The translations under genes were made by a program, and so were the position numbers. The notes beneath the pieces were generated by a model. It was not told where the DNA came from. It worked only from the letters and a program-made list of their open reading frames with translations, and searched no databases. A DNA stretch of 39,670 nt from contig JAHDVK010000037.1 in assembly GCA_023384675.1 (NCBI GenBank), forward strand, positions 1 through 39,670, given 5' to 3'. Shown piece by piece: positions 8,823 through 17,867 of the stretch (the stretch's first letter is position 1; each line of letters begins with the position of its first letter). This DNA is from Bryobacteraceae bacterium (GTDB taxonomy: Bacteria; Acidobacteriota; Terriglobia; Bryobacterales; Bryobacteraceae).

Positions 8823-9212
8823 AGTCAGCTGGCCGTGCTTTACTCCCTTGGTGCTGATCAGTTTGTCGGCGATCTGGCGGACAGTGCCGGCGCGGCCGCG
8901 CAGCACCAGAACCTCGAGGCAGTTGTGATGGTCCATGTGGACGTGGAGCGTGGAGATGATTTCGCGGTAATGGTCGTGCTGGAGGTCAGTGAGCTTGTCG
9001 GCCAGCTGGCGCACGTGATGGTCGTAAACGAGGGTCAGCGTACCCACCGCGTCGCGGTCGGGATCGGTGGTTTCCTCGCGGACGAGCGCGTCGCGGATCA
9101 GGTCGCGGAAGCCTTCCGAACGGTTCGGATAGCCCTTGCGCTCGAGCAGCCCATCGAACTGTCCCAGCAATTCCCCGTCAATCGCCACGCCGATCCGGCA
9201 CAACTCGCTCAT
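8805..9212 (-). CDS. nikR: Nickel-responsive regulator NikR
   Basis: Ribbon-helix-helix transcription factor with a C-terminal ACT-like nickel-binding domain. 135 residues from ATG 9212. The four nickel ligands of the E. coli protein (H76, H87, H89, C95) are all present with a constant offset as H79, H90, H92 and C98. The RHH part is residues 1-45 (RIGVAIDGELL...RSEGFRDLIRDAL). ATG 9221, three codons upstream in frame, is an alternative start; neither has a strong Shine-Dalgarno. No nickel transporter, urease or hydrogenase gene is present in the window, so the target is elsewhere or it is autoregulatory. Divergent from carA with 92 bp between start codons. Confidence 0.93.
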   Translation of the reverse strand: MSELCRIGVAIDGELLGQFDGLLERKGYPNRSEGFRDLIRDALVREETTDPDRDAVGTLTLVYDHHVRQLADKLTDLQHDHYREIISTLHVHMDHHNCLEVLVLRGRAGTVRQIADKLISTKGVKHGQLTLTTVR

Positions 9213-9243
9213 GGAAACCATGATACGGCGGGTGGGGGATGTG

Positions 9244-9282
9244 TTGAATACGGGCCGCTGAAATGAAACAATAGGGATTGTT
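9244..9282 (+). promoter_or_regulatory. carAB promoter with an overlapping inverted repeat
   Basis: TTGAAT (9244-9249), 17 bp, AACAAT (9267-9272) forms a candidate promoter with a start near 9279. The -10 is the left arm of a perfect inverted repeat, AACAAT-AGGG-ATTGTT (9267-9282), so a protein bound there would cover the -10 and +1. Alternatively the repeat forms a small stem at the very 5' end of the mRNA. Control of carAB by pyrimidines or arginine is common, but no known PyrR or ArgR site is recognised. Confidence 0.45.
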
Positions 9283-9294
9283 CCCCAAACCCCC

Positions 9295-9300
9295 AGGAGG
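9295..9300 (+). promoter_or_regulatory. Ribosome binding site deciding the carA TTG start
   Basis: A perfect AGGAGG lies 4 nt upstream of TTG 9305. It is too close to the upstream in-frame TTG at 9278 to serve it, so it argues for TTG 9305 as the carA start. Confidence 0.7.
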
Positions 9301-9304
9301 CGCC

Positions 9305-10438
9305 TTGTCGAACGCCGCGATACTTGCCCTGGAGGACGGCAGCGTCTTTCCGGGCCGCGCATATGGTGCGCGTACCGTCCGCACGGGAGAAGTGGTCTTC
9401 AACACTTCGATCACGGGCTATCAGGAAGTTTTCACAGACCCAAGTTATACGGGCCAGATCGTCATTCTGACGAATCCGCAGATCGGCAACTACGGCACGA
9501 ATGCAGGTGACGACGAAGCCGCGCGCGCCTTCATCGAGGGACTCGTGGTGCGGGAATGGACGGAAATGCCCTCGAACTGGCGCTCGGAGGAATCGGCCGA
9601 CCAGTTCCTGGCGAGGCAATCGATACCGGTGATCAGCGAGATCGACACTCGCGCTATTGTGCGCCGCCTGCGCTCGCAGGGCGTGATGCGCGGCGCGCTC
9701 TCCACCGCGGGCCATTCCGCGGCTGAACTGGTGGAGATGGCCAGGAAGGCGCCGCTGATGTCCGGCCGCGATCTGGCCACTGTGGTTTCGACCAAAGAGC
9801 CGTATTCGTGGACCGAACCCGTATCGGCCTGCTCGCCCTCCGAACTGCTTCCACCCGCGCCGGCTGAGCGGTTCCGCGTGGCGGCTTACGATTTCGGCAT
9901 CAAGCACAACATCCTGCGCCGCCTGGCTACCATCGGCGCGGAGGTGACTGTGGTGCCCGCGGGTACGACCGCCGAAGAGGTGCTCGCGCTCAACCCCGAC
10001 GGCGTTTTTCTCTCGAATGGACCCGGCGATCCCGAGCCGCTCGCGTTTCAGGTGGAGCAGGTTCGCAAACTGGTGGGCAAGAAGCCGATTTTCGGCATCT
10101 GCCTGGGGCATCAGGTGCTGGGCCTGGCGCTCGGCGGCAAGACCTATAAGCTCAAGTTCGGGCATCGCGGCATCAACCACCCGGTGCTGAACAAGCGCAC
10201 GAACAAAGTCGAAATCACGGTGCAGAACCATGGTTTCGCCGTGGATCCGGACTCGCTGAAAGACAGCGAGGTGGAACTCACCCATTTCAACCTCAACGAC
10301 GAGACGCTGGAAGGCCTGCGCCACCGCTCGCATCCCGCGTTCTGTGTGCAGTACCACCCCGAGGCCGCCCCCGGGCCTCACGATTCGCAGTACCTGTTCG
10401 ACGAATTCGCCGACCTCATGAAGGAGTTCCGGAAGTAA
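9305..10438 (+). CDS. carA: Carbamoyl-phosphate synthase small (glutaminase) subunit CarA
   Basis: Hydrolyses glutamine and channels ammonia to CarB for carbamoyl phosphate, used for pyrimidines and arginine. 377 residues from TTG 9305, which follows AGGAGG and puts the family-typical [11 protein letters not shown] directly at the N-terminus; an in-frame TTG at 9278 adds nine Pro/Gly-rich residues and is less likely. The class I amidotransferase triad is visible: C266 in GICLGHQ, H351 and E353 in QYHPEA. GPGDPEP is also present. The stop is 2 bp from the carB start, so the two genes are one operon. Confidence 0.95.
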   Translation: MSNAAILALEDGSVFPGRAYGARTVRTGEVVFNTSITGYQEVFTDPSYTGQIVILTNPQIGNYGTNAGDDEAARAFIEGLVVREWTEMPSNWRSEESADQFLARQSIPVISEIDTRAIVRRLRSQGVMRGALSTAGHSAAELVEMARKAPLMSGRDLATVVSTKEPYSWTEPVSACSPSELLPPAPAERFRVAAYDFGIKHNILRRLATIGAEVTVVPAGTTAEEVLALNPDGVFLSNGPGDPEPLAFQVEQVRKLVGKKPIFGICLGHQVLGLALGGKTYKLKFGHRGINHPVLNKRTNKVEITVQNHGFAVDPDSLKDSEVELTHFNLNDETLEGLRHRSHPAFCVQYHPEAAPGPHDSQYLFDEFADLMKEFRK

Positions 10439-10440
10439 CC

Positions 10441-13400
10441 TTGCCGCGCAGAAACGATCTTCACCGCATCCTGATCATCGGCTCCGGGCCCATTGTCATC
10501 GGACAGGCCTGCGAGTTCGATTATTCCGGCACCCAGGCCTGCAAGGCGCTCCGCGCCGACGGCTACGAAGTGGTGCTCCTGAACTCCAATCCGGCGACGA
10601 TCATGACGGACCCGGAACTGGCGGACAGGACCTATGTCGAGCCGCTCACCGCCGAGTACGCCGAGGAGATCATCCGGCGCGAACGGCCCGACGCGCTGCT
10701 CTCCACCGTGGGCGGGCAGACCGGGCTGAATCTCTCGGTCGAGCTTGCTGAGAAGGGCATCCTGGACAAGTATGACGTCGAACTGATCGGAGCGAAGATC
10801 GATTCGATCAAGAAGGCCGAGGACCGGCTGCTGTTCAAGGATGCGATGCGGAAGATCGGTTTGGAGACACCGCAGTCGCGCCTATTGCGGAACGTGGACG
10901 AAGGCCTGGAGTTCGCGGGCAAGATCGGGTACCCGATGATCCTGCGTCCGTCGTTCACGCTGGGCGGCAGCGGCGGCGGCATCGCATACAACCGCGAGGA
11001 GTTGGTGACGATTCTCGAGCGCGGGCTGGATCTGTCGCCGGTGCACGAAGTGCTGGCCGAGGAATCGGTGCTCGGCTGGAAGGAATTCGAGCTCGAGGTG
11101 ATGCGCGACCTCGCGGACAACGCCATCATTGTCTGCTCGATCGAGAACTTCGATCCGATGGGCGTGCACACAGGCGATTCGATTACCGTGGCTCCAGCGC
11201 AGACGTTGACGGACCGCGAATACCAGATGATGCGCGACGGTGCGCTGGCATGCCTGCGGGAGATCGGCGTGGATACGGGCGGGTCGAACGTCCAATTCGC
11301 CATCAACCCGCGCGATGGCCGCATGGTGGTGGTGGAGATGAATCCGCGCGTGTCGCGGTCCTCCGCGCTGGCCTCGAAGGCCACCGGGTTCCCCATCGCG
11401 AAGATCGCTGCGAAGCTGGCCGTGGGCTACCGGCTCGATGAGATCAAGAACGATATTACGCGCAAGACGCCGGCCTGTTTCGAGCCCACGATCGACTATG
11501 TCGTCGTGAAAATTCCGCGCTGGCAGTTCGAGAAATTCCCGGGCGCGGAACCCGTTCTGACCACGCAGATGAAGTCGGTGGGCGAGGTGATGGCCATCGG
11601 CCGCACGTTCCGGCAGGCGCTGAACAAGGGCATCCGGGGCCTGGAGACGGGCAAGAGCTCCACTGCGATCGAATTCGACGAGAAGCTGATTCCGCAGCGG
11701 CTGATCACGCCCAACCCGGACCGGCTGGCGTATCTGCGTTTCGCGATAGAGCGCGGCTACAGCGTGGAAGAGATGCACGAGATGACGCGCATCGACCCCT
11801 GGTTCCTGCGGCAGATGCGTGACGGGATTGCGTACGAGAAGGAGCTGGCCGAGGAGACGCTGGAAACTGTCAGTGAGCAGCAAATGAGGCGCGCCAAGCG
11901 CGATGGCATCTCGGACGTGCGCCTGGGCCGCATCTGGCGGCAGGACGCGCTGGCGGTGCGCGAAACGCGCAAGCGGCTGGGCGTGGAGGCGGTCTTCAAC
12001 CGCGTGGATACGTGCGCGGCTGAGTTCGAGAGCTTCACGCCGTACCTGTATTCGTCTTATGAATTCGAGTGCGAGTCCGAACCCACGGACCGCAAGAAGG
12101 TGATCATTCTGGGCTCGGGGCCGAACCGCATCGGGCAGGGGATCGAGTTCGATTACTGCTGCTGCCATGCGTCATTCGCGCTGCAGGAGTTTGGTGTCGA
12201 GTCGATCATGGTGAACTGCAACCCCGAAACGGTTTCCACCGACTACGACACCTCGGACCGGCTCTACTTCGAGCCGCTTACGCTCGAGGAAGTGCTGAAC
12301 ATCTACGACACCGAGAAGCCCGACGGAGTGATCGTGCAGTTCGGCGGACAGACGCCGCTGAATCTCGCATTGCCGCTGAAGGCGGCGGGCGTGCCGATTA
12401 TCGGCACCGACCCTGAGAATATCGATCTCGCCGAGGACCGCAAGCGGTTCGGTAAGCTGCTGGATGAACTGAAAATTCCCAGCCCGCCCTGGGGCACTGC
12501 CACCAGCGTCGACGAGGCTTGCGCGGTGGCGCGCGAGATCGGCTATCCGGTGCTGGTGCGCCCGAGCTATGTGCTGGGCGGGCGCGCAATGGTGATCGCC
12601 TACAACGAGGAGACGGTGCGGCGCTACATGCAGGAGGCGACGCTGTATTCGCCCACGCGCCCCGTGCTGATCGACCGGTTTCTCGAAGATGCGGTCGAGG
12701 TGGATGTCGACGCGCTGTCCGACGGCGAGGACGTGCTGATCGGCGGCATCATGGAGCACATCGAGGAAGCGGGCGTGCATTCGGGCGATTCCTCGTGCGT
12801 GCTGCCGCCGCAGTCGATCAGCGACGCGGAGCTCTGCATCCTGCGCGATTTCACAGAGAAGCTGGCGCGTGCGCTGAATGTTGTCGGGCTGATGAATGTG
12901 CAATATGCGCTGAAAGGCGGCAAAATCTACGTCCTGGAGGTCAACCCCCGGGCTTCGCGCACGGCGCCTTATGTTTCGAAGGCGACCGGAGTGGCGCTAC
13001 CGAAGGTGGCCGTGGCGCTGATGCTCGGCTCGAAGCTGCGCGAGGTGACTCATCTCACGGGCGGATATTTCAGCGGCGTACTGCCGGTGCAGAAGGTGTA
13101 CGTGAAGTCGCCGGTGTTTCCGTTCAACAAGTTTCCGGGCGTGGATCCGGCGCTAGGACCGGAGATGCGCTCCACCGGCGAGGTGATGGGTGTGGGCGAC
13201 AATTTCGGCGAGGCGTTCGGCAAGGCGCAGCTTGCCGCGGGCGCGCCGCTGCCGCGCAACGGATGCGTATTCTTCAGCGTCAACGACCGCGACAAGCAGG
13301 TGGCCGTCGAACTCGCGAAGCGTTTCTCATCGCTGGGCTTCGAACTAGCCGCCACGCGCGGCACCGCGGCGCTGTTCCAGTCGCACGGGCTGCGCGTGAA

Positions 13401-13671
13401 GACGGTCTTCAAAGTGAACGAAGGGCGGCCGAACGCAGTGGACCTCTTGAAGGCGGGCGCGCTGCAGTTGGTGATCTATACTACGACGGGCGCACATTCC
13501 TTCTCCGACGAACGTGCGATTCGCCGCGCGGCGGTCGAATGGCGCGTTCCGTGCATCACGACGATCTCGGGCGCTCGCGCTGCGACCGAGGCGATGACTT
13601 CGCGCTTGCGCGATCCCATCCGCGTGTGGAGCCTGCAGGAGATTCATCAGAGCGCGGCCGCGGCGGATTGA
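10441..13671 (+). CDS. carB: Carbamoyl-phosphate synthase large subunit CarB
   Basis: Makes carbamoyl phosphate from bicarbonate, ammonia and two ATP. 1076 residues, the standard length, from TTG 10441 ([21 protein letters not shown]). Two homologous ATP-grasp halves are seen: about 1-400, and about 550-930 restarting at [21 protein letters not shown]. An oligomerisation region lies between them, and an MGS-like allosteric domain follows (about 930-1076). [12 protein letters not shown] and [12 protein letters not shown] mark the equivalent points of the two halves. The carA end supplies AAGGAG about 15 nt upstream of the TTG, a long spacing, so translation may depend on coupling. It ends 6 bp from the convergent permease gene. 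Confidence 0.96.
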   Translation: MPRRNDLHRILIIGSGPIVIGQACEFDYSGTQACKALRADGYEVVLLNSNPATIMTDPELADRTYVEPLTAEYAEEIIRRERPDALLSTVGGQTGLNLSVELAEKGILDKYDVELIGAKIDSIKKAEDRLLFKDAMRKIGLETPQSRLLRNVDEGLEFAGKIGYPMILRPSFTLGGSGGGIAYNREELVTILERGLDLSPVHEVLAEESVLGWKEFELEVMRDLADNAIIVCSIENFDPMGVHTGDSITVAPAQTLTDREYQMMRDGALACLREIGVDTGGSNVQFAINPRDGRMVVVEMNPRVSRSSALASKATGFPIAKIAAKLAVGYRLDEIKNDITRKTPACFEPTIDYVVVKIPRWQFEKFPGAEPVLTTQMKSVGEVMAIGRTFRQALNKGIRGLETGKSSTAIEFDEKLIPQRLITPNPDRLAYLRFAIERGYSVEEMHEMTRIDPWFLRQMRDGIAYEKELAEETLETVSEQQMRRAKRDGISDVRLGRIWRQDALAVRETRKRLGVEAVFNRVDTCAAEFESFTPYLYSSYEFECESEPTDRKKVIILGSGPNRIGQGIEFDYCCCHASFALQEFGVESIMVNCNPETVSTDYDTSDRLYFEPLTLEEVLNIYDTEKPDGVIVQFGGQTPLNLALPLKAAGVPIIGTDPENIDLAEDRKRFGKLLDELKIPSPPWGTATSVDEACAVAREIGYPVLVRPSYVLGGRAMVIAYNEETVRRYMQEATLYSPTRPVLIDRFLEDAVEVDVDALSDGEDVLIGGIMEHIEEAGVHSGDSSCVLPPQSISDAELCILRDFTEKLARALNVVGLMNVQYALKGGKIYVLEVNPRASRTAPYVSKATGVALPKVAVALMLGSKLREVTHLTGGYFSGVLPVQKVYVKSPVFPFNKFPGVDPALGPEMRSTGEVMGVGDNFGEAFGKAQLAAGAPLPRNGCVFFSVNDRDKQVAVELAKRFSSLGFELAATRGTAALFQSHGLRVKTVFKVNEGRPNAVDLLKAGALQLVIYTTTGAHSFSDERAIRRAAVEWRVPCITTISGARAATEAMTSRLRDPIRVWSLQEIHQSAAAAD

Positions 13672-13677
13672 TTCTTT

Positions 13678-15000
13678 TCAGGCGCGTTCGGGCAACTCGA
13701 CAACTTCCGGTTCCAGGCCGGCTTTGGCGAGGATCGTGTACACCAGGAAGCCCGTGAAGAAGCTGTAGAGCACGGCGGGCTGTCCGTAGGTCTTCACCTG
13801 TTCGGAGACCGGGAGGAAGGGCAGAATGCCGACGAGGAATCCGGCAGCCCAGGCGCCATAGCCCGCCCAATTGATGCCTTTCCGCGGGCCGGCCCACTTC
13901 TTGCCGCTGAGCCAGTAATCGGCCGCCATCGCACCGCAGATGGGGCCGAAGGAGGCGCCGACGATGGTGAAGAACTCCACCAGGTTTTCGGCCACGCCGG
14001 TCACCGCCAGGATAATCGCGATCACCGCGGCGGTCATGGTGGAACTGAGCCGGGGCACCTTCGGGATCATCGTCGAGAAGGAGTTACTGGCGATGAACGC
14101 GCAGAAGCACGCCGAGGGGATGGAGGCGAGCGTGAACAGCAGGAACATGGCCGAGGCCAGGCCTCCGCCCGCGGTGGCGACCACTTCGTCGTAGTGGAAG
14201 CCTTGAATCGAGGGGTAGAGCACGCGCGCGCCGGCCACCGATACCAGGGCCAGGCCGGCGGCGACGAAGATGGAGAGCGTGATGCCGACGAAGCCGCCCC
14301 AGCGCACGTCGCCCGCGTGGCGGCTGTTCGTGCCGAAGTCCGCGCCCGCCGCGCCCGCGGTGGAGAAGAAGCCGATGATCATCTGCAGCATGAAGGTGAA
14401 AGCGATGAACGAGTTCGGTTCGCTCGGCACGTGCTGAGGGATGCCCGGGGCCACGCGGAAGAAAATGTACACCAGCATGATCAGCGGGATGAAGTTCAGA
14501 AATGTGGCGACTTTCGCCACATAGCCGATCCCTTTCACGCCGATGTAGGCCATCGTCAGGCCCCAGGCGAAGCCGGCGAGCACGAACGGCAGCGTGTTCG
14601 GACCGGCGCTTGATCCTGCTGCGTTCAGCATGAAGCGCGTGGCGAAGTAGGTGCCCACTGCGAACCAGCCCACCTGCAACAGGCCCATCAGCAGGCCAGG
14701 CATGGCGTAGCCTCCGCGGGTACCGAAGGTGGACGAGCCGACGACGTAAAGCGAGAAGCCCGTCTTCATGCCCATCATGGCGGGGGCGTAATAGAACAGC
14801 GCCCAGCTCAGCAGGCCGGCGGTGAAGATCGCGAACAGGCAGAGCGGCAGCGAACCGCGGGTGATGGTGCCCACGGCGATCATGTTGTAGAAGGCGATCC
14901 AGAAGTGGACGCCGGCATAGCTGGGGCCGGTATTCGTCCACCACGGCGCGCGGTTCGAAACCGGGTTCGGAGAGGCTTTGACAATATAGTCGGGCAGCAT
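13678..15000 (-). CDS. NCS1-family cytosine/purine-type permease
   Basis: Inner-membrane transporter of 440 residues with about 12 hydrophobic segments from residue 33 on. The N-terminal PVSNRAPWWTNTGPSYAGVHFW and the GSSTFGTRGGYAMPGLLMGLLQ region resemble CodB-like members of nucleobase:cation symporter family 1. Late motifs include GASFGPICGAMAADYWL, a usual NCS1 signature. Substrate is not readable; cytosine, another pyrimidine or a purine are the candidates. Convergent with carB at 6 bp, so there is no room for a bidirectional terminator between them. A TGATAGGCT element (extended -10 type, 15021-15013) lies just upstream of ATG 15000 and would give a leader of about 6 nt. Confidence 0.82.
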   Translation of the reverse strand: MLPDYIVKASPNPVSNRAPWWTNTGPSYAGVHFWIAFYNMIAVGTITRGSLPLCLFAIFTAGLLSWALFYYAPAMMGMKTGFSLYVVGSSTFGTRGGYAMPGLLMGLLQVGWFAVGTYFATRFMLNAAGSSAGPNTLPFVLAGFAWGLTMAYIGVKGIGYVAKVATFLNFIPLIMLVYIFFRVAPGIPQHVPSEPNSFIAFTFMLQMIIGFFSTAGAAGADFGTNSRHAGDVRWGGFVGITLSIFVAAGLALVSVAGARVLYPSIQGFHYDEVVATAGGGLASAMFLLFTLASIPSACFCAFIASNSFSTMIPKVPRLSSTMTAAVIAIILAVTGVAENLVEFFTIVGASFGPICGAMAADYWLSGKKWAGPRKGINWAGYGAWAAGFLVGILPFLPVSEQVKTYGQPAVLYSFFTGFLVYTILAKAGLEPEVVELPERA

Positions 15001-15050
15001 GGCTTGCGGGGAAGCCTATCACAGCCCGACCCCGCCGTGCCGGACACCCT

Positions 15051-16316
15051 GAAGATGAAGCCGAAGCCGAACTCGAGAAGATTTGACTCGGGAGCGGAGA
15101 ACGGGGAGCGGTTGGCGCGGAACTGGTAGTTGCCCTTGAACACGAGGTTGCGTTTTGGCAGGTAGTTCACGCCCACGGTGGTGATGCGCAGGTCGCCCTC
15201 GTTTGCCCGGAACGCTTGCAGCGAAGGGGCAACGCGCGCATGCGTGTTCAGCCGTTCGAAGCGCGCGAAAACCGGCAATTTTCCGTTGCGGAAGGCGTAG
15301 GAGGGCTCGAGATACATGCCATTCGTGCGCGCGCCCAGGGTCCGGCCGGTCTGTGCGTGAATCCCCTCGGTGTTGCCGAGTCCGCCCCTCGTGGCTACGC
15401 CTACCAGCGAGGCGCGGCCAGGCGTGTAGCGGACATGGGCCGCGCCCAGGCTGGTGGTGGCGCGCAGGCGGCCGGCGCCCGCGATCCCCTCGGAACCGGA
15501 TTGCCCTCAGTAGCCCGACAGCCCGGCTTGCAGGTGTTCGCCAGTGGACCAGGAGATCTGCCCGTGCGCGGCGGTCTCCTTCGGGATGCTGTGATGGATC
15601 TGCCGCCCCTGACGGATCCAGGAGCCGGGCTGGAACTCGGCGGCGTCCAGGCCGCCGACCACGCCGAGCGACCAGGAAAAGTGTTCGGTCCGCGGGATGG
15701 CGCCGAAACCCATCATGCCAAGGCTGATCCAGGAAGACGGAATGATGAGGCGCTCCACCTCCGGGCGGTTCACCGAACGGAACATCACAGGCTCGTCGCT
15801 ATTGTTGATGTAGCCCATCGGCAGCGGATAGAAGCCAAAGCGCATGTTGAAATTGCGATGGATGAGGTAGTTGAGCATTGCTTCAATCACACTGTCGCGG
15901 CCGTACTCGCGCGTGCCATCCTGCAGAAATTCGCCCAGAAACTCAAAATTGAAGATGAGCTTTGGCGTGAATTTATATCCGGCGAACACCGAGAAGCGGT
16001 ATAAATTCGTGTAGAATAGCTCAATATCGCCACCATTCTTACTCTGGTCGTCCGGCGCCAGAACGGCGTTGATCTCGCCAAATCCGCTGATTGAGAAGCG
16101 CTGGTCGGAGAAGTAGATTTTTGAGGCGGCGTAGGCGAGCCCCGGATGCTGTTTGTACTTCAGCTCGGGAACGAGTTTGACCTCTTGATCCTCAGACTTT
16201 TGACTTTGCTGTCCACCGGAGGCCGGCGTATCTTCTTCATGCGCAGGGGGATCCTGGGCGAGTGCGAACGAGTTGAGACACCAGAAGCATATCAAAATGA
16301 AGAACCGGGGGATCAC
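15051..16316 (-). pseudogene. Outer-membrane porin-like barrel gene with an in-frame TGA and no natural stop
   Basis: From GTG 16316 the frame encodes a signal peptide (FFILICFWCLNSFALAQ), a short charged linker and alternating beta-strand segments of an outer-membrane barrel (YKFTPKLIFNFEFLGEF; NMRFGFYPLPMGY). After 269 residues it meets TGA at 15509-15507. The same frame, with no shift, goes on for about 150 more barrel-like codons (YLEPSYAFRNGKLPVFARFERL; VGVNYLPKRNLVFKGNYQF) and reaches a typical barrel C-terminus LLEFGFGFIF at 15051. No stop follows there; the frame runs into the permease gene to 14880. A nonsense mutation plus loss of the true stop is the simplest reading. Sequencing error at one or both sites is the alternative. 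Porin family membership is by style only. Confidence 0.6.
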
Positions 16317-16464
16317 AGCGAAAGTTCAACAGCGTGCGCGGGCGATTTCGGGGCCATGGCGCGCGGTTCCCCGCACCCCCGTGGGAGCGGTAGCCTGTAA
16401 GTTTGCGGAAGAGTCTTGAAGCACTCCGGCCGCGGTTGCGTCCTAGAAGTGTGGTGAAACCTGC

Positions 16465-17376
16465 ATGAAGTTTTTATTGATCCCCGTCCTCATCCTGAGC
16501 CTGTTCGGCCTGAACGCTTGCCGCCGCGAACCCGAGTTCGCGCGCGTGGATGCGGCGCTTGCCCCACTGATTCCCCCGGACGCCGAGGCGATCGCCTGCA
16601 TCCGCCTAGACCGGATCAAGAAGACCTGGTTCCAGGAAAAGTACATTGCCGCGGGCCGGGTGCCGCAGCTCGAGCGCTTCGCGGAGATGACCGGACTCGA
16701 TGTATACAAGGACGTCTGGGAATTGCTCCTCGTCATGCAGGCGGACGGCGCCCCACCGGTGGTGCTGATTCGCGGCAAGTTTGGCGGATCGTTCGGCCTC
16801 GAGCCGCAATTCGAGAAGCCCGGTCTGCAGAGGATGAGCTACAAGGGCTACTACATCATTTACGGCGATGGCCCGGGCGTGATGTTCCTGAATACGGGCG
16901 CCGCCGCGGCGGGCCGCATCGAGGATTTGAAGCGGATCGTGGACCGGCGCGACGAACCCGGCTGGAAGCAGAACCAGACACTGCTCGATCTCGCCGAGAC
17001 GCTGCCCGGCGTTACGCCCATCTGGATGGTGACCGCGAAGGGCGGGAAACTGGTCCCGCAGCTTCCCTCCAAGGGGCTACTGGGGGGGGCGGCGAACCTG
17101 GCGAAATCGTTGGGGCCGCTGACGATGCATACCAGCCTCGATGACGGCCTGGCGATCACGGTTCGCGGCGGCTACCCCGATGCCGCCACGGCACGGCAGG
17201 CGGCTCAGGCAGTGCGGGCGCTGGTCGGCGTGGCGCGCAGCCGGTCCGGCGAGCGGGAAAGCCCGTTGCAGCGGCTGGCCAACGGAATCCGCGTCAATGA
17301 ACGGGAAACCGAGGTGGAGATCCAGGCCCAGGTTCCGGAAGATCTGGTGGAAACCCTGCTGACGCTGCTCGATTAA
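16465..17376 (+). CDS. Predicted lipoprotein of unknown function
   Basis: 303 residues. The N-terminus is a type II signal peptide, MKFLLIPVLILSLFGLNACR, with lipobox LNAC and acylation at C19; the next residues (RRE) do not include the Asp+2 retention signal, though such rules are uncertain outside enterics. The mature part is alpha/beta with PDAEAIACIRLDRIKKTWFQE near the start, a YKGYYIIYGDGPG strand pair in the middle and a repeated-looking C-terminal domain (about 215-303) ending VPEDLVETLLTLLD. I do not recognise the family. It converges with the ferredoxin gene (3 bp between stops). The start is ATG 16465 without a strong Shine-Dalgarno. Confidence 0.7.
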   Translation: MKFLLIPVLILSLFGLNACRREPEFARVDAALAPLIPPDAEAIACIRLDRIKKTWFQEKYIAAGRVPQLERFAEMTGLDVYKDVWELLLVMQADGAPPVVLIRGKFGGSFGLEPQFEKPGLQRMSYKGYYIIYGDGPGVMFLNTGAAAAGRIEDLKRIVDRRDEPGWKQNQTLLDLAETLPGVTPIWMVTAKGGKLVPQLPSKGLLGGAANLAKSLGPLTMHTSLDDGLAITVRGGYPDAATARQAAQAVRALVGVARSRSGERESPLQRLANGIRVNERETEVEIQAQVPEDLVETLLTLLD

Positions 17377-17379
17377 CGA

Positions 17380-17778
17380 CTACTTCTTCGGCGCGGGAAT
17401 CGCGTCGCCCAGGTTCATCGAGCCGCCGCCTTCGCTCACGTAGTTTCGGTTCCAGGAGGGGATTTCGATGACGATGTCGGCATCGTTGGAGGTAATCACC
17501 GCCTGGCAGCCCAGCCGCGAAGTGAGTTGCAGGTCGGCCGCCATGTCGAGGCGGTCCGCTTCGTCGTCTTCCATCTCGGTGATAAACTCCCCGCCCTTCT
17601 TCACGACGATATGGCATGTGGTGCATGCGCAACTGCCGCCGCAGGCGTGCTCCAGGTGGAAGCCGAAGTTTTCGGCCACGTCGAGAAAACTCTTCGGCTG
17701 GCCGTGCCCATCGTAGGGCATGGTGTCGAGATCGAATTCGTAGGTGTCGCCCGCAGGCAGGATGGTCACTTTCGCCAC
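17380..17778 (-). CDS. [2Fe-2S] ferredoxin, adrenodoxin/ISC type
   Basis: Small electron carrier of 132 residues. The cluster ligands are C46-x5-C52-x2-C55-x35-C91, as in ISC/adrenodoxin-type ferredoxins (HACGGSCACTTCH, then SRLGCQ). An extra cysteine (C50) lies within the first loop. The C-terminal tail after residue 108 is longer than usual (NYVSEGGGS...PAPKK). GTG 17778 is chosen because the sequence from VAKVTILPAG fits the family start and because an extended -10 ends 6 nt before it. TTG 17808 is the only longer in-frame option. No isc genes are adjacent, so the redox partner is unknown. Confidence 0.88.
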   Translation of the reverse strand: MAKVTILPAGDTYEFDLDTMPYDGHGQPKSFLDVAENFGFHLEHACGGSCACTTCHIVVKKGGEFITEMEDDEADRLDMAADLQLTSRLGCQAVITSNDADIVIEIPSWNRNYVSEGGGSMNLGDAIPAPKK

Positions 17779-17784
17779 GCCTTC

Positions 17785-17793
17785 AGAATAGCA
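17785..17793 (-). promoter_or_regulatory. Extended -10 of the ferredoxin gene, leaderless
   Basis: Minus strand reads TGCTATTCT, then 6 nt, then the GTG at 17778. With normal -10 geometry, transcription begins on the G of the start codon. No good -35 is seen, as expected for an extended -10 promoter. Confidence 0.55.
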
Positions 17794-17833
17794 CAATCGT
17801 GGACCCAAATGGTCGCATATTAAGCTGAGCTGA

Positions 17834-17861
17834 CTGACCCGCGCGAGGCCGTTGCTACACT
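17834..17861 (+). promoter_or_regulatory. argS promoter, leaderless
   Basis: CTGACC (17834-17839), 16 bp, TACACT (17856-17861), with TGC directly before the -10 making TGCTACACT. The start codon GTG 17868 lies exactly where transcription should begin. It is divergent from the ferredoxin promoter, with 89 bp between the two start codons. Confidence 0.6.
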
Positions 17862-17867
17862 GAAGAG

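Noticed and set aside
10882-12168. 428-codon minus-strand frame inside carB, and a 412-codon plus-strand frame at 12519-13757
   Set aside because: Both are low-complexity, Arg/His/Ala-rich shadows of an intact, full-length carB.
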